From CAITQP01 sp964533145 (GTDB lineage: Bacteria > Patescibacteriota > Minisyncoccia > Phycocordibacterales > UBA9973), in assembly GCA_964533145.1 (NCBI GenBank), contig CAZHLG010000014.1, positions 1-23,821 of the forward strand: a stretch of DNA of 23,821 nt, in the 5' to 3' direction. Made by a program: the position numbers and the translations under genes. Below are positions 7,776-14,919 of the stretch, in pieces; the stretch's first letter is position 1, and each line of letters starts with the position of its first letter. The notes beneath the pieces were generated by a model, which saw only the letters and a program-made list of their open reading frames with translations, had not been told where the DNA came from and made no database searches.

Positions 7776-7794
7776 CAGTGCGCAAACGGCTTGT

Positions 7795-8271
7795 TTACGC
7801 AATCGTGACGCTCTCGATCACGACCGGCTCAACCGGACAGTCGCGCCCGTCCGTCGCGACAGCCTCGATGTCATGCACGACCTCGAGACCTTCGGACACT
7901 CGTCCGAAGACGGTATGCTTGCGGTCGAGGAAATCGTTATCATTCACATTGATGAAGAACTGACTGCCGTTCGTGTCGGGTCCGGCATTTGCCATGGAGA
8001 TAGTGCCCGTCAGATTGCGATTGTCCGGACCGATCTCGTCCGCGAACGTGTAGCCCGGACCGCCAGTCCCCCAGCGCGGCTTCATCGAATCGTCCTTGGT
8101 GAGCGGGTCGCCGCCCTGGATCATGAAGCCGGCGATGACCCGGTGGAATTTGACCCCGTCATAAAAGCCGCTTTCGGCAAGCTTCTTGAAATTAGCGACC
8201 GTGTTCGGCGCCTCTTTTTCGAACAATTCGATCGTAAACTCGCCCGCGCTTGTGTGAAATGTTGCCTGCAT
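7795..8271 (-). CDS. ppiB: Cyclophilin-type peptidyl-prolyl cis-trans isomerase
   Basis: Catalyses cis-trans isomerisation of X-Pro bonds during protein folding. It is 158 aa, a single cyclophilin domain with no signal peptide, so cytoplasmic. Active-site segments: FHRVIAGFMIQGGDP (catalytic Arg in FHR, then Phe, Met and Gln) and SMANAGPDTNGSQFFI. The Trp that gives cyclosporin sensitivity in eukaryotes is replaced by His in LDRKHTVFGRV, usual in bacteria. The start MQATFHTSAGEF matches the family's first beta strand. Assignment is firm; the symbol is by family resemblance. Confidence 0.93.
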   Translation of the reverse strand: MQATFHTSAGEFTIELFEKEAPNTVANFKKLAESGFYDGVKFHRVIAGFMIQGGDPLTKDDSMKPRWGTGGPGYTFADEIGPDNRNLTGTISMANAGPDTNGSQFFINVNDNDFLDRKHTVFGRVSEGLEVVHDIEAVATDGRDCPVEPVVIESVTIA

Positions 8272-8308
8272 GGGACCATCTTCGCATATTTTGCCAAAAA
8301 GCCAAGCG

Positions 8309-8782
8309 CTACTCCATCGACGTCTGGTACTCGGCGATCAGCCAGCGGCCGCCAAGATGCGCGAGGGTCAGATAGACCGGCGTGCGGCCCGCATCTCCGC
8401 CCGAGACAAGCTCCGCGCTCGTCATAAGCACGACGTTTCCGACCGCTTCATAATACGCTCCTGCCGTACGGATCTCGGTGACCTCGATGCGTTCCGGCCA
8501 GGGGCTCGACGTCTCGCGTCCAGGAGCATGCGCCGGATCGTCCATCCAGCGCGCAAGCAGCGCGGGTGCGACATACGGTCCGTATTCTTTCTGAAGCGTC
8601 GCGCTGAGCACCGCCGGTTCGGCCGTAAGCGGCACATTCTTGAGCCGCGCCCCGAAACCGACGATCACGTTCTCCGCTTGCACAGAGTCAGGCACGGATT
8701 GCTGAGACTCATTGCGGAATATGATGAGCCCGGCGACGGCAACACCGGCAAGGAGACAAAGTATGATAAGTATCTTTTTCAT
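8309..8782 (-). CDS. Membrane-anchored or secreted protein, function unknown
   Basis: 157 aa. The N-terminus MKKILIILCLLAGVAVAGLI is a signal anchor or signal peptide, and the rest is predicted outside the membrane. The C-terminal half (VTEIRTAGAYYEAVGNVVLM to RTPVYLTLAHLGGRWLIAEY) has the alternating strand pattern and terminal W-x-I seen in NTF2/SnoaL-like or DUF4829-type domains, but the match is by eye only. The start is supported by a TATACT box 7 nt upstream. It stands alone between cyclophilin and the ATP-grasp gene. No enzymatic residues can be named. Confidence 0.65.
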   Translation of the reverse strand: MKKILIILCLLAGVAVAGLIIFRNESQQSVPDSVQAENVIVGFGARLKNVPLTAEPAVLSATLQKEYGPYVAPALLARWMDDPAHAPGRETSSPWPERIEVTEIRTAGAYYEAVGNVVLMTSAELVSGGDAGRTPVYLTLAHLGGRWLIAEYQTSME

Positions 8783-8789
8783 ATACGCT

Positions 8790-8795
8790 AGTATA
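8790..8795 (-). promoter_or_regulatory. -10 box, leaderless start of the 8782 gene
   Basis: TATACT on the - strand, 7 nt before the ATG; the spacer is AGCGTAT and no Shine-Dalgarno is present. Confidence 0.6.
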
Positions 8796-8813
8796 TACGC
8801 AACAATACGCTGT

Positions 8814-9983
8814 TTATGACGACACTCCCCGAAGCAGCACGCGATACGTGCGCTTGCCGATATGACGGCACGCCCGCCCGATGAGCGTCCGCATCAGCTT
8901 GCGATCATGCGTCGGCAGCCAGCGCCAGCGGCCGTCCGCATTCACGGCCCATTTTGCCATTCCCGCAAAATCTTTCCGGCCGAGCGCATCGAGCATATCG
9001 CGCATGAAATACCGAGCGGTCACCGGACGAAGCGGCGGCGGAATCAGACGGTCCGTGCGCCCCTCGAGCCACATGCGCGCCGCCCGGGAGAAATCGACGC
9101 CAGCGCGACTTGCCATGCGAAACCAGCAATTCGGACGCATGTCGAGCTCGACCAGCAGATACTCCCCCGTCTCGCGATCGCGCATGATCGTGATATTCGC
9201 AAATCCGTTCGCGCCGGCGGCTCGGCCGGCAGCGACCAAGAGATCTTCGACCGCATGCGGCTCGCCGTACAGCCGATCGATCGAAGTGCCGAATTCGTTC
9301 GGAAAAGTCCGCAGTACGCGCGATACGGCCGCAGCAAGCAGTTCACCGTTCCGATAGAGCGCTTCGACCGATATGTTGTCGCCGGACACGTATCGCTGCA
9401 GGACCAGGTCCCGACGCTCTTCATCTGACATGCCCGAGCGCAGCGCATCCAGTGCCGCTTGATCAGCGCACAAAAACACGCCTGAACCGCCCTCGCTCCG
9501 ATCCCGCTTGGCAAGCAGCGGGAACGCCGGGACCGTGCCTTCGACAGTGCCGTCGATATGCATGACGCATTGTTCCGGAGACCTGATGTCGTGTTCAACA
9601 CACAGTCGAACAAGCCCGGCCTTCGATCCGAGGAAAGCACGGTTCGCGCCGCGCACGATCGGCAGGATCCGAGCGGCACACTCGGGATCAGAGACGCGAT
9701 CGTTGACGATGCGGATGGCCGGATCGTCAGCGAGCACGATCCAATCGTACTCGCCGCTCTCAGCCAAGCCGACCAGGCCGCGCACGTACGCGTCCGGATC
9801 CGACGTATCGGCACGCACCCAGCGCCGCGTCTTTCCGCCGGCACGCAGCCACGACCGCTCGGAGCAATATATGTCGACGCTGGCTCCCGCCCCGGCCAGA
9901 ACGCCGGGGACCTCGGCACTGGCGTCAAAATCGCCATAATCCGCAACGAGCGCTCGAAACGGCGCTTTCGCTCCCGCTGTCAT
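8814..9983 (-). CDS. ATP-grasp enzyme of unknown substrate
   Basis: 389 aa. The N-terminal part (about 10-100) is a Rossmann-like pre-ATP-grasp domain (RALVADYGDFDAS) and the middle is an ATP-grasp fold: FPLLAKRDRSEGGSGVFL (ATP-binding Lys and Gly-rich loop, about 154-171), LVLQRYVSGDNISVEAL, and YLLVELDMRPN with the Mg-binding Glu and Asn. Such enzymes join a carboxylate to an amine or thiol with ATP; the layout resembles carbamoyl-phosphate-synthase-like ligases that occur near surface polysaccharide genes. The C-terminal 90 residues are basic and unassigned. The ATG lies 8 nt after a TATACT box, so the 69-codon in-frame extension is rejected. The substrate cannot be told. Confidence 0.75.
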   Translation of the reverse strand: MTAGAKAPFRALVADYGDFDASAEVPGVLAGAGASVDIYCSERSWLRAGGKTRRWVRADTSDPDAYVRGLVGLAESGEYDWIVLADDPAIRIVNDRVSDPECAARILPIVRGANRAFLGSKAGLVRLCVEHDIRSPEQCVMHIDGTVEGTVPAFPLLAKRDRSEGGSGVFLCADQAALDALRSGMSDEERRDLVLQRYVSGDNISVEALYRNGELLAAAVSRVLRTFPNEFGTSIDRLYGEPHAVEDLLVAAGRAAGANGFANITIMRDRETGEYLLVELDMRPNCWFRMASRAGVDFSRAARMWLEGRTDRLIPPPLRPVTARYFMRDMLDALGRKDFAGMAKWAVNADGRWRWLPTHDRKLMRTLIGRACRHIGKRTYRVLLRGVSS

Positions 9984-9991
9984 ATGAGAGC

Positions 9992-9997
9992 AGTATA
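9992..9997 (-). promoter_or_regulatory. -10 box, leaderless start of the ATP-grasp gene
   Basis: TATACT on the - strand ends 8 nt before the ATG; no -35 hexamer and no Shine-Dalgarno can be recognised. Confidence 0.6.
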
Positions 9998-10017
9998 CCC
10001 GACAGCCATGCCGGTTC

Positions 10018-10335
10018 CTACTTGAAATCAAATACGCGGTCGGCGAACTCTTTGATCCGTCCGTCCGATCCCACTTCGATGCCTTCTGCCGCATACAGCT
10101 TCCGGCGCTTAGCAGCGTATTCTCCAGGCAGCCAGGCGCGGCCGTCTGCATACACGATGCGATGGAACGGAATGTCCTTCTCGCCGGCATCGTGCGCCTT
10201 TCCGAGGATCGCCGTCACGCTCCGGGCGCTCTGTCCGCCGCCGCCGGCAGCGCGAGCGATCCGCCCATATGTCGTGACGCGGCCTTTCGGGACCGAGAGC
10301 GCCAACCGGACAACCCGCTGACTGAATGTCTGCAT
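10018..10335 (-). CDS. Alkyltransferase-like (ATL) DNA-binding protein, MGMT fold with active Cys replaced
   Basis: 105 aa with the DNA-binding domain of O6-alkylguanine-DNA alkyltransferase: GRVTTYGRIA (Tyr23, recognition helix region), QSARSV (Arg38, the arginine finger) and IPFHRIV at 55-61. In active alkyltransferases the last motif is PCHR; here Phe57 stands in place of the acceptor Cys, so it cannot take the alkyl group. This is the ATL class, which flips damaged bases and flags them for nucleotide excision repair; most known ATLs have Trp at this place. The start follows CAT, 10 nt after the stop of the Cys-rich SH3b gene, so the two may be co-transcribed. Confidence 0.85.
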   Translation of the reverse strand: MQTFSQRVVRLALSVPKGRVTTYGRIARAAGGGGQSARSVTAILGKAHDAGEKDIPFHRIVYADGRAWLPGEYAAKRRKLYAAEGIEVGSDGRIKEFADRVFDFK

Positions 10336-10345
10336 ATGCCTGCGG

Positions 10346-11428
10346 TTATTTCTTCTGAACAAGCGACTGCGAAACCCATCCGACGACCTTGTTTCCCTTG
10401 CCGCCCGGCTCAGTCGTTGCGGCAATCTGATACCAACCGCCCTTTTTATATATGCCTGTCACTTTAATGACCGACCGTGCCGCAAAATATCGGATAACCG
10501 AACAATCAGTGGAAGGACACGTACGGAAGGTTGCCGTGCTTTTCACAGCTCCCTGAAAATCAGCCGCCGTAATATCAGAGTTCGGCACCGCGAAATCTTT
10601 GGACGCTGCGACGACGACACCCGCAGCAGGTGCAGCAGGCGGAGCAATCGGCTGATTGATGGTCAAAGGCGGCATACAAGCGCTTTTGTCGAGGTTGATG
10701 ACATACCCCGTATCACAGACGCACTTCGTAGAGTCCGTCGGCGATTCGTGCGAATTGACCGGACAAGAGTAAGTGGTTTTTGAGGCGCTCGCGGCAGCAT
10801 ACGATCCGGCATATGCTGCGGAAGAATAGCTTTGATATGACGCGCGTTTGTATGCACAGGTCGATCCATCAAATTCATAGCCGGCCATGCACTCGCACTG
10901 CTTAGTCGCGCTGTTATATTGCGACATAAGGCCGATCTTGGCGGCACAGTACAGCGTACCGCTCGTGCACTGACCGGAACTGCCTATGACATACCCGTAG
11001 CTGCACTTGCACATCCCTGAGACGCTATCATAGCTCGAAGAATAACCGAGCTGGTCGTGGCAAAGCTGATCCCGGCTCACGCAGCTTCCCCCGCTCGCGA
11101 CATATCCGTAGGCACACTCGCATGCGCCGGAGAGCGAATTGTATGAAGCCATGAACGGACACGATGGTATCGACGACGTATACGAGTAGGTGCTCCCGCC
11201 ATAACTACGACACATGGCCATCGAAGAATAGCTCACGGAGCTGTCACGCCAGCCGTCACTGCAAATGACGCTCCCGTCCCAATCAGGACCGGACGCGCAT
11301 GAGACACCGCCATGGTACGAGCAGGCTCCGCTCGTGGCGAGAGAAACATTCGGCGCCGCAAAGAACGCGGCAGCGAAGAACAGTACGATCGTAGCCAGTA
11401 CGCGAATTCGGTTCAGAAAAGCTGTCAT
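10346..11428 (-). CDS. Secreted protein with four Cys-rich EGF-like repeats and a C-terminal SH3b domain
   Basis: 360 aa from the MTAFLNR start (an alternative start three codons earlier is at 11437). Signal peptide at about 1-32. Several Cys-rich units follow, sharing the pattern C, about 10 residues, Y(N/D)S or similar, CxC, a GY pair, then C: CAYGYV, CSYGYV, CMAGYE and CDTGYV mark the four cores. A Ser/Tyr/Ala-rich linker and a Pro/Ala-rich linker separate these from the C-terminal SH3b-like domain (about 285-360: ATFRTCPSTDCSVIRYF to GWVSQSLV), a fold that often binds cell-wall peptides. It is probably a disulfide-bonded surface protein, perhaps for attachment or host contact. The ligand is unknown. 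Confidence 0.78.
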   Translation of the reverse strand: MTAFLNRIRVLATIVLFFAAAFFAAPNVSLATSGACSYHGGVSCASGPDWDGSVICSDGWRDSSVSYSSMAMCRSYGGSTYSYTSSIPSCPFMASYNSLSGACECAYGYVASGGSCVSRDQLCHDQLGYSSSYDSVSGMCKCSYGYVIGSSGQCTSGTLYCAAKIGLMSQYNSATKQCECMAGYEFDGSTCAYKRASYQSYSSAAYAGSYAAASASKTTYSCPVNSHESPTDSTKCVCDTGYVINLDKSACMPPLTINQPIAPPAAPAAGVVVAASKDFAVPNSDITAADFQGAVKSTATFRTCPSTDCSVIRYFAARSVIKVTGIYKKGGWYQIAATTEPGGKGNKVVGWVSQSLVQKK

Positions 11429-11506
11429 ATATAGCATAAATAGATTTCTTTATTTTTTCTTTATCAGGATAAGCCTAACAGAAAAATGTTAGAGAAAATC
11501 TAAACT

Positions 11507-12070
11507 CTACGCGACAGCATCGAGCAGCTCAGGGAATGCGTCCGTACCCATATCTGAATAGCAGAAATGACCGTAGTCCTTGAATTCGGTGACCGTAACA
11601 CCACGGGCCTTTTTCGCGAGCAGCGCGACTGTCTCCTGAACGGACTCCATATCGTCCGTGGAAGCGAAAATCGTGACTCCGGCTGTCCGCTCGGCAAAAT
11701 CCGGATCGAGCTCAAAATCGAACATGCCGGTATCGAGCGACTTTTCAAGATCAAGCCACGGGGCGACAAGCACGACCGTGCCGACTTTCACGTCATTCTC
11801 GCTCAGGTAGCGCACGATGAATCCCGCACCGCAAGAATGACCGACGAGAATCGTATCTTCATCGAGAGGAAATCTTTCGAACATTTCTTTCCACGACTGA
11901 TATTCGGGATCGTACGGAACGGGCATCTCCGGAGTCTGAGTCAGGATATCTTTAAGAAGAAGCTGTTTCTGAAACCAAGGGATCCAGTGACAGTTCGAAG
12001 AAGCGGGACGAGCAGGATCATAGTACTCTTCCTTGCTCGGCATGCCGTGGATGATTATCGCGTTGCGCAT
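11507..12070 (-). CDS. Alpha/beta hydrolase of the RBBP9/YdeN type
   Basis: 187-aa serine hydrolase with the minimal alpha/beta fold. The catalytic triad is visible as Ser79 in VGHSCGAG, Asp139 in STDDMES and His168 in DYGHFCY. The N-terminus NAIIIHGMPSKEEYY holds the oxyanion-hole HG motif. No signal peptide, so cytoplasmic. Members of this family hydrolyse small esters or amides, and the natural substrates are mostly unknown. The start is in the context CATATG and follows an extended TATAGT box by 8 nt, so it is probably its own leaderless transcript. The family is clear; the substrate is not. Confidence 0.85.
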   Translation of the reverse strand: MRNAIIIHGMPSKEEYYDPARPASSNCHWIPWFQKQLLLKDILTQTPEMPVPYDPEYQSWKEMFERFPLDEDTILVGHSCGAGFIVRYLSENDVKVGTVVLVAPWLDLEKSLDTGMFDFELDPDFAERTAGVTIFASTDDMESVQETVALLAKKARGVTVTEFKDYGHFCYSDMGTDAFPELLDAVA

Positions 12071-12078
12071 ATGCGGGT

Positions 12079-12084
12079 ACTATA
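12079..12084 (-). promoter_or_regulatory. Extended -10 box, leaderless start of the RBBP9-type hydrolase
   Basis: TGG-TATAGT on the - strand ends 8 nt before the ATG at 12070. No Shine-Dalgarno is present. Confidence 0.6.
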
Positions 12085-12100
12085 CCATGAGCAGACAGTC

Positions 12101-12694
12101 CTACCGCGCCTCCCCTTCGAAATCAGGCGCGACGACGGCCCAGCGCATCGACTCGGGTTCGACCTTCAGGTACGCACTTGCGCCGACGCTCGGATGCGCC
12201 GACATCGGCTCGCCGGGCGCGCGGTCCGCATAATTAAAGACGACCACGCGGACATGCCGCGGGTTCTGGCTCACATTCGTGCTCTGCGGCGCGATCCGGT
12301 CGCCGAGCAGATAGCCGTCCGTACCGACATATCCGTTTTCTTTATGCAGTGCCGCGACCGCATAATAGAACGTCCCCGAACCGCCCGAACTCTGCGTCAG
12401 GATGAACGCACGGTCCTCGGTTCCGTCGCCGTCGAGGTCTGCGGCAAGATCGTTGCCGAAATACCGGGTGATGGTCTGTGCGGCTGATCCCGGCGCAGCT
12501 TCCGTCTCGGCATATCCGTCTTTGAGCCGCACCGTCTGTCCCTCGATATTGTACGATGCGTTCAGGTATCCAGAATCAGAAGCGCTCTCTTGGCGACTGG
12601 CCCAGGAAAAAGCGCGTGCGACGACGACCGCGACAACCGTCACAAGACACACCGCAAACCACACAATAATAGAACGCCTGTTGTTCTTCATCAT
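12101..12694 (-). CDS. Membrane-anchored extracytoplasmic protein with a DxDxDG loop
   Basis: 197 aa. A signal anchor at about 8-27 (IIVWFAVCLVTVVAVVVARA), then an extracytoplasmic domain. DLDGDGTEDRAF (about 86-97) is a calcium-loop-like DxDxDG motif of the FG-GAP/dockerin sort. The following segment (SGGSGTFYYAVAAL to YLLGDRIAPQST and FNYADRAPGEPM) matches a widespread uncharacterised family of small secreted bacterial proteins that I recognise only by pattern. It follows the last glycosyltransferase by 21 nt and may be read through from the long operon or have its own start signal (AAAAAGATGATG). Function unknown. Confidence 0.68.
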   Translation of the reverse strand: MMKNNRRSIIVWFAVCLVTVVAVVVARAFSWASRQESASDSGYLNASYNIEGQTVRLKDGYAETEAAPGSAAQTITRYFGNDLAADLDGDGTEDRAFILTQSSGGSGTFYYAVAALHKENGYVGTDGYLLGDRIAPQSTNVSQNPRHVRVVVFNYADRAPGEPMSAHPSVGASAYLKVEPESMRWAVVAPDFEGEAR

Positions 12695-12715
12695 CTTTTT
12701 GTACCATTATGCGGA

Positions 12716-13819
12716 TCATTTACCAACGGAGATTTCCCGAATAAGCGGCTCGTTGAACCGCCCGATATCAAAAGCGGTTCGTGCCCGAGCCGCTGCATTC
12801 GCCCCGAACCGCTCCCGGAGCGTATCGTCGGCAAGCAATGAGCGGATGGCACGGCCGAGCGCGGCGCTGTCTTCTGTCGCGACGGTATATCCCGTGACAC
12901 CGTCAAGGCTGACCTCGGCGACACCAGGATGCACGTCCGTGTTTATGACCGGAGTGCCTGAAGCCATAGCCTCAAGCTGCACCAGCCCGAATGTCTCCGA
13001 GCGTATCGTCGAAGGAAACACCACGATGTCAGCCGCGAGATAATACGGCGCAAGCGCTGGAACATGCGGAATGATGGCGACCCGGCCGGCAAGTCCGGCC
13101 TCGGCAATCTGACGATCCAAAGATTCCCGGAGTTTGCCCTTGCCGACGATCAGCAGCCGCGCATCCGTCCCGCGCATGGCATCGATAAGATACGAAAGAC
13201 CCTTGTAATGCACGAGCCGTCCGACAGCCAAGACGAGCGGCGTTCCGTAGCGCTCGCGGATCGCAGCCGCTTGTTCAAGACGCTCGGCAGTCGGCGCATA
13301 GGAGGATCCGTCGATCCCGAACGGAACGACGACGCATGTGGCTTCGAACTCGCGCAGCACCCGAGACTCGGAAACGACGTGACGGCTCGAGACGAATATT
13401 TTCCGCGCGCGGCGAAGCACGGCATTCGTGATCGGACGAATGAGGAATCCGATCGCCCGCTGCCGCACGATGTCCGAGTGATACCACACATAGAGCGGCC
13501 TGCGCTTCGCGAACAGCAAGTACGCGAGGAATCCCGGCGGAAACGGATGATGCAAAAAAAGTGCGTCCGCCCGTCGTGCCCGCACAAAAAAGTGCCAATA
13601 GAACGAAAGCGAGAGCGGTACGCTTTTGACCACCCGCCACGCATGGGCATATCGGACACGGATTCCGTCATGGATCTCGACTCTCCCGGGACCGAGATCG
13701 CAGGCAAGGACTTCGTTTTCGATGCCCGCCGCAGCAAGCGCCTCAACCACGTTCCGTGCGACCGTCTCTACCCCGCCGACGGTGTTCGTATAGTATTTGT
13801 TCACATGCAGGATTTTCAT
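12716..13819 (-). CDS. GT4-family glycosyltransferase
   Basis: GT-B fold sugar transferase, 367 aa, cytoplasmic side of the membrane. The N-terminal donor/acceptor domain begins MKILHVNKYYTNTVGGVET, the usual GT4 start with the Gly-rich loop. The C-terminal nucleotide-sugar domain contains AVGRLVHYKGLSYLIDAM, PHVPALAPYYLAADIVVFPS and the EX7E motif ETFGLVQLE. The ATG overlaps the upstream gene's stop (ATGA), so translation is coupled; the longer in-frame start at 13867 is rejected. It is the last gene of the ten-gene cluster. Donor and acceptor sugars cannot be read from sequence. Confidence 0.9.
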   Translation of the reverse strand: MKILHVNKYYTNTVGGVETVARNVVEALAAAGIENEVLACDLGPGRVEIHDGIRVRYAHAWRVVKSVPLSLSFYWHFFVRARRADALFLHHPFPPGFLAYLLFAKRRPLYVWYHSDIVRQRAIGFLIRPITNAVLRRARKIFVSSRHVVSESRVLREFEATCVVVPFGIDGSSYAPTAERLEQAAAIRERYGTPLVLAVGRLVHYKGLSYLIDAMRGTDARLLIVGKGKLRESLDRQIAEAGLAGRVAIIPHVPALAPYYLAADIVVFPSTIRSETFGLVQLEAMASGTPVINTDVHPGVAEVSLDGVTGYTVATEDSAALGRAIRSLLADDTLRERFGANAAARARTAFDIGRFNEPLIREISVGK

Positions 13820-14919
13820 ATCGTATGCGAAAGCGCACGCCATACTGTTTCGGCCGCAGCAGCCCACGAAAAACGCTCGATGTTTTTCGCGCCGGCAGCG
13901 ACGATCCGGGCGCGAGCGGTTTCGTCGGCAATGAGCGTTTCCATGCCCGCAGCGATACTGGCGATGGACTCAGGATCGGCAAACAGCGCACCCGCGCCGG
14001 CGACTTCGGGCATAGCCGTGCGATCAGACGTCAGCACCGGCGTGCCGAGCGATTGGGCTTCGAGGATGGGCAAGCCGAAACCTTCGTACAACGATACAAA
14101 CACAAGACCGCGGGAGTTCCTGTACAGCGCGGCTTTTTCCGCATCAGTCACAAAGCCGGCCGCAACAACAGAATCGGAAAGTCCGCGACGCGACAGCTCG
14201 GCAGCAAGATCCATGAATCCCCGGTCAGCCGCCCCGATCATCACCAACCTGTATGCCGGACGCGCACTCCGGAACTGCACGAACGCATCAAGCAGACGCT
14301 CGGTATTCTTGCGCGGGCGCGGACTTCCCACCGACATGAAGTAGTCCCCGGCAATGCCCAGCCGCGAAAAAACGGATTCGTCCGGATCAGGGAGCCGCGG
14401 CACGCCCTCGTGCGTCACGACAACGGCTTCCGGAGAGAAGCCGTACTCCGCTGCAAGCTCCTGGCGTGAAAACTCCGACACTGTCGCGCTGCGCGCGTGC
14501 GATCGCGCGCGTGCGATCGCCGCTCCGATATACAGCCGCGAAAAAGGATTGCGGAATTCGCGGAAATGCCGGTATGCGGCATCGTGGATAGTCACGACCG
14601 TACGGCCCCGGAACAGCATCGGCGCGAACGGAGACGGCGAATACAGCACGTCCGCGCCGCGCATCCGAAACGGCAGCACGCATTGCTGATAGAGCGCAAG
14701 AAGAACGCCGGAATTGATTTTTCTTTTCGCCGCATACACGATCCGCACACGAGGATCGGCTTCGGCGAAACGGACGAGCGCCGGGAACATTCCCTTGTTC
14801 ATATACAGAGAAAATCGCTGCTCTCCCGGACGGGAGAGCAGCGCGCGAACCATATGCTCCGCGTACACCTCGGTGCCCTGGTATGTGCGGAACGTTGAGA
14901 GGTCAACCGCGACGTGCAT
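13816..14919 (-). CDS. GT4-family glycosyltransferase (carries a 14-bp tandem duplication)
   Basis: 367-aa GT-B glycosyltransferase starting MHVAVDLSTFRTYQGTEVY. C-terminal motifs: MSVGSPRPRKNTERLLDAF, AGFVTDAEKAALYRNSRGLVFVS and the EX7E motif EGFGLPILE followed by TSDRTAMPEVAG. The start overlaps the deacetylase gene by 17 nt; it is chosen because the ORF upstream of it has no GT4 similarity. Residues about 134-143 (IARARSHAR) are encoded by two exact copies of a 14-bp unit; since 14 is not a multiple of three, gain or loss of one copy would shift the frame. Substrates unknown. Confidence 0.9.
   Translation of the reverse strand: MHVAVDLSTFRTYQGTEVYAEHMVRALLSRPGEQRFSLYMNKGMFPALVRFAEADPRVRIVYAAKRKINSGVLLALYQQCVLPFRMRGADVLYSPSPFAPMLFRGRTVVTIHDAAYRHFREFRNPFSRLYIGAAIARARSHARSATVSEFSRQELAAEYGFSPEAVVVTHEGVPRLPDPDESVFSRLGIAGDYFMSVGSPRPRKNTERLLDAFVQFRSARPAYRLVMIGAADRGFMDLAAELSRRGLSDSVVAAGFVTDAEKAALYRNSRGLVFVSLYEGFGLPILEAQSLGTPVLTSDRTAMPEVAGAGALFADPESIASIAAGMETLIADETARARIVAAGAKNIERFSWAAAAETVWRALSHTI
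14491..14518. repeat. Exact 14-bp tandem duplication inside a glycosyltransferase gene
   Basis: Two adjacent identical copies of GCGCGCGTGCGATC, within the GT4 gene at 13816-14919. Confidence 0.8.

Noticed and set aside
9984..10190. N-terminal extension of the ATP-grasp frame to 10190
   Set aside because: The extra residues lack any ATP-grasp resemblance and the TATACT box lies inside that stretch, just upstream of the chosen ATG.
11475..11492. Short hairpin CTAACA/TGTTAG after the RBBP9-type gene as a terminator
   Set aside because: Only 6 bp with an A/T loop and no T-run after it on either strand; not strong enough to call.
13064..14344. Large + strand frame 13064-14344 opposite the GT4 genes
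   Set aside because: It contains no family motif, while the - strand shows full GT4 signatures in the same span.
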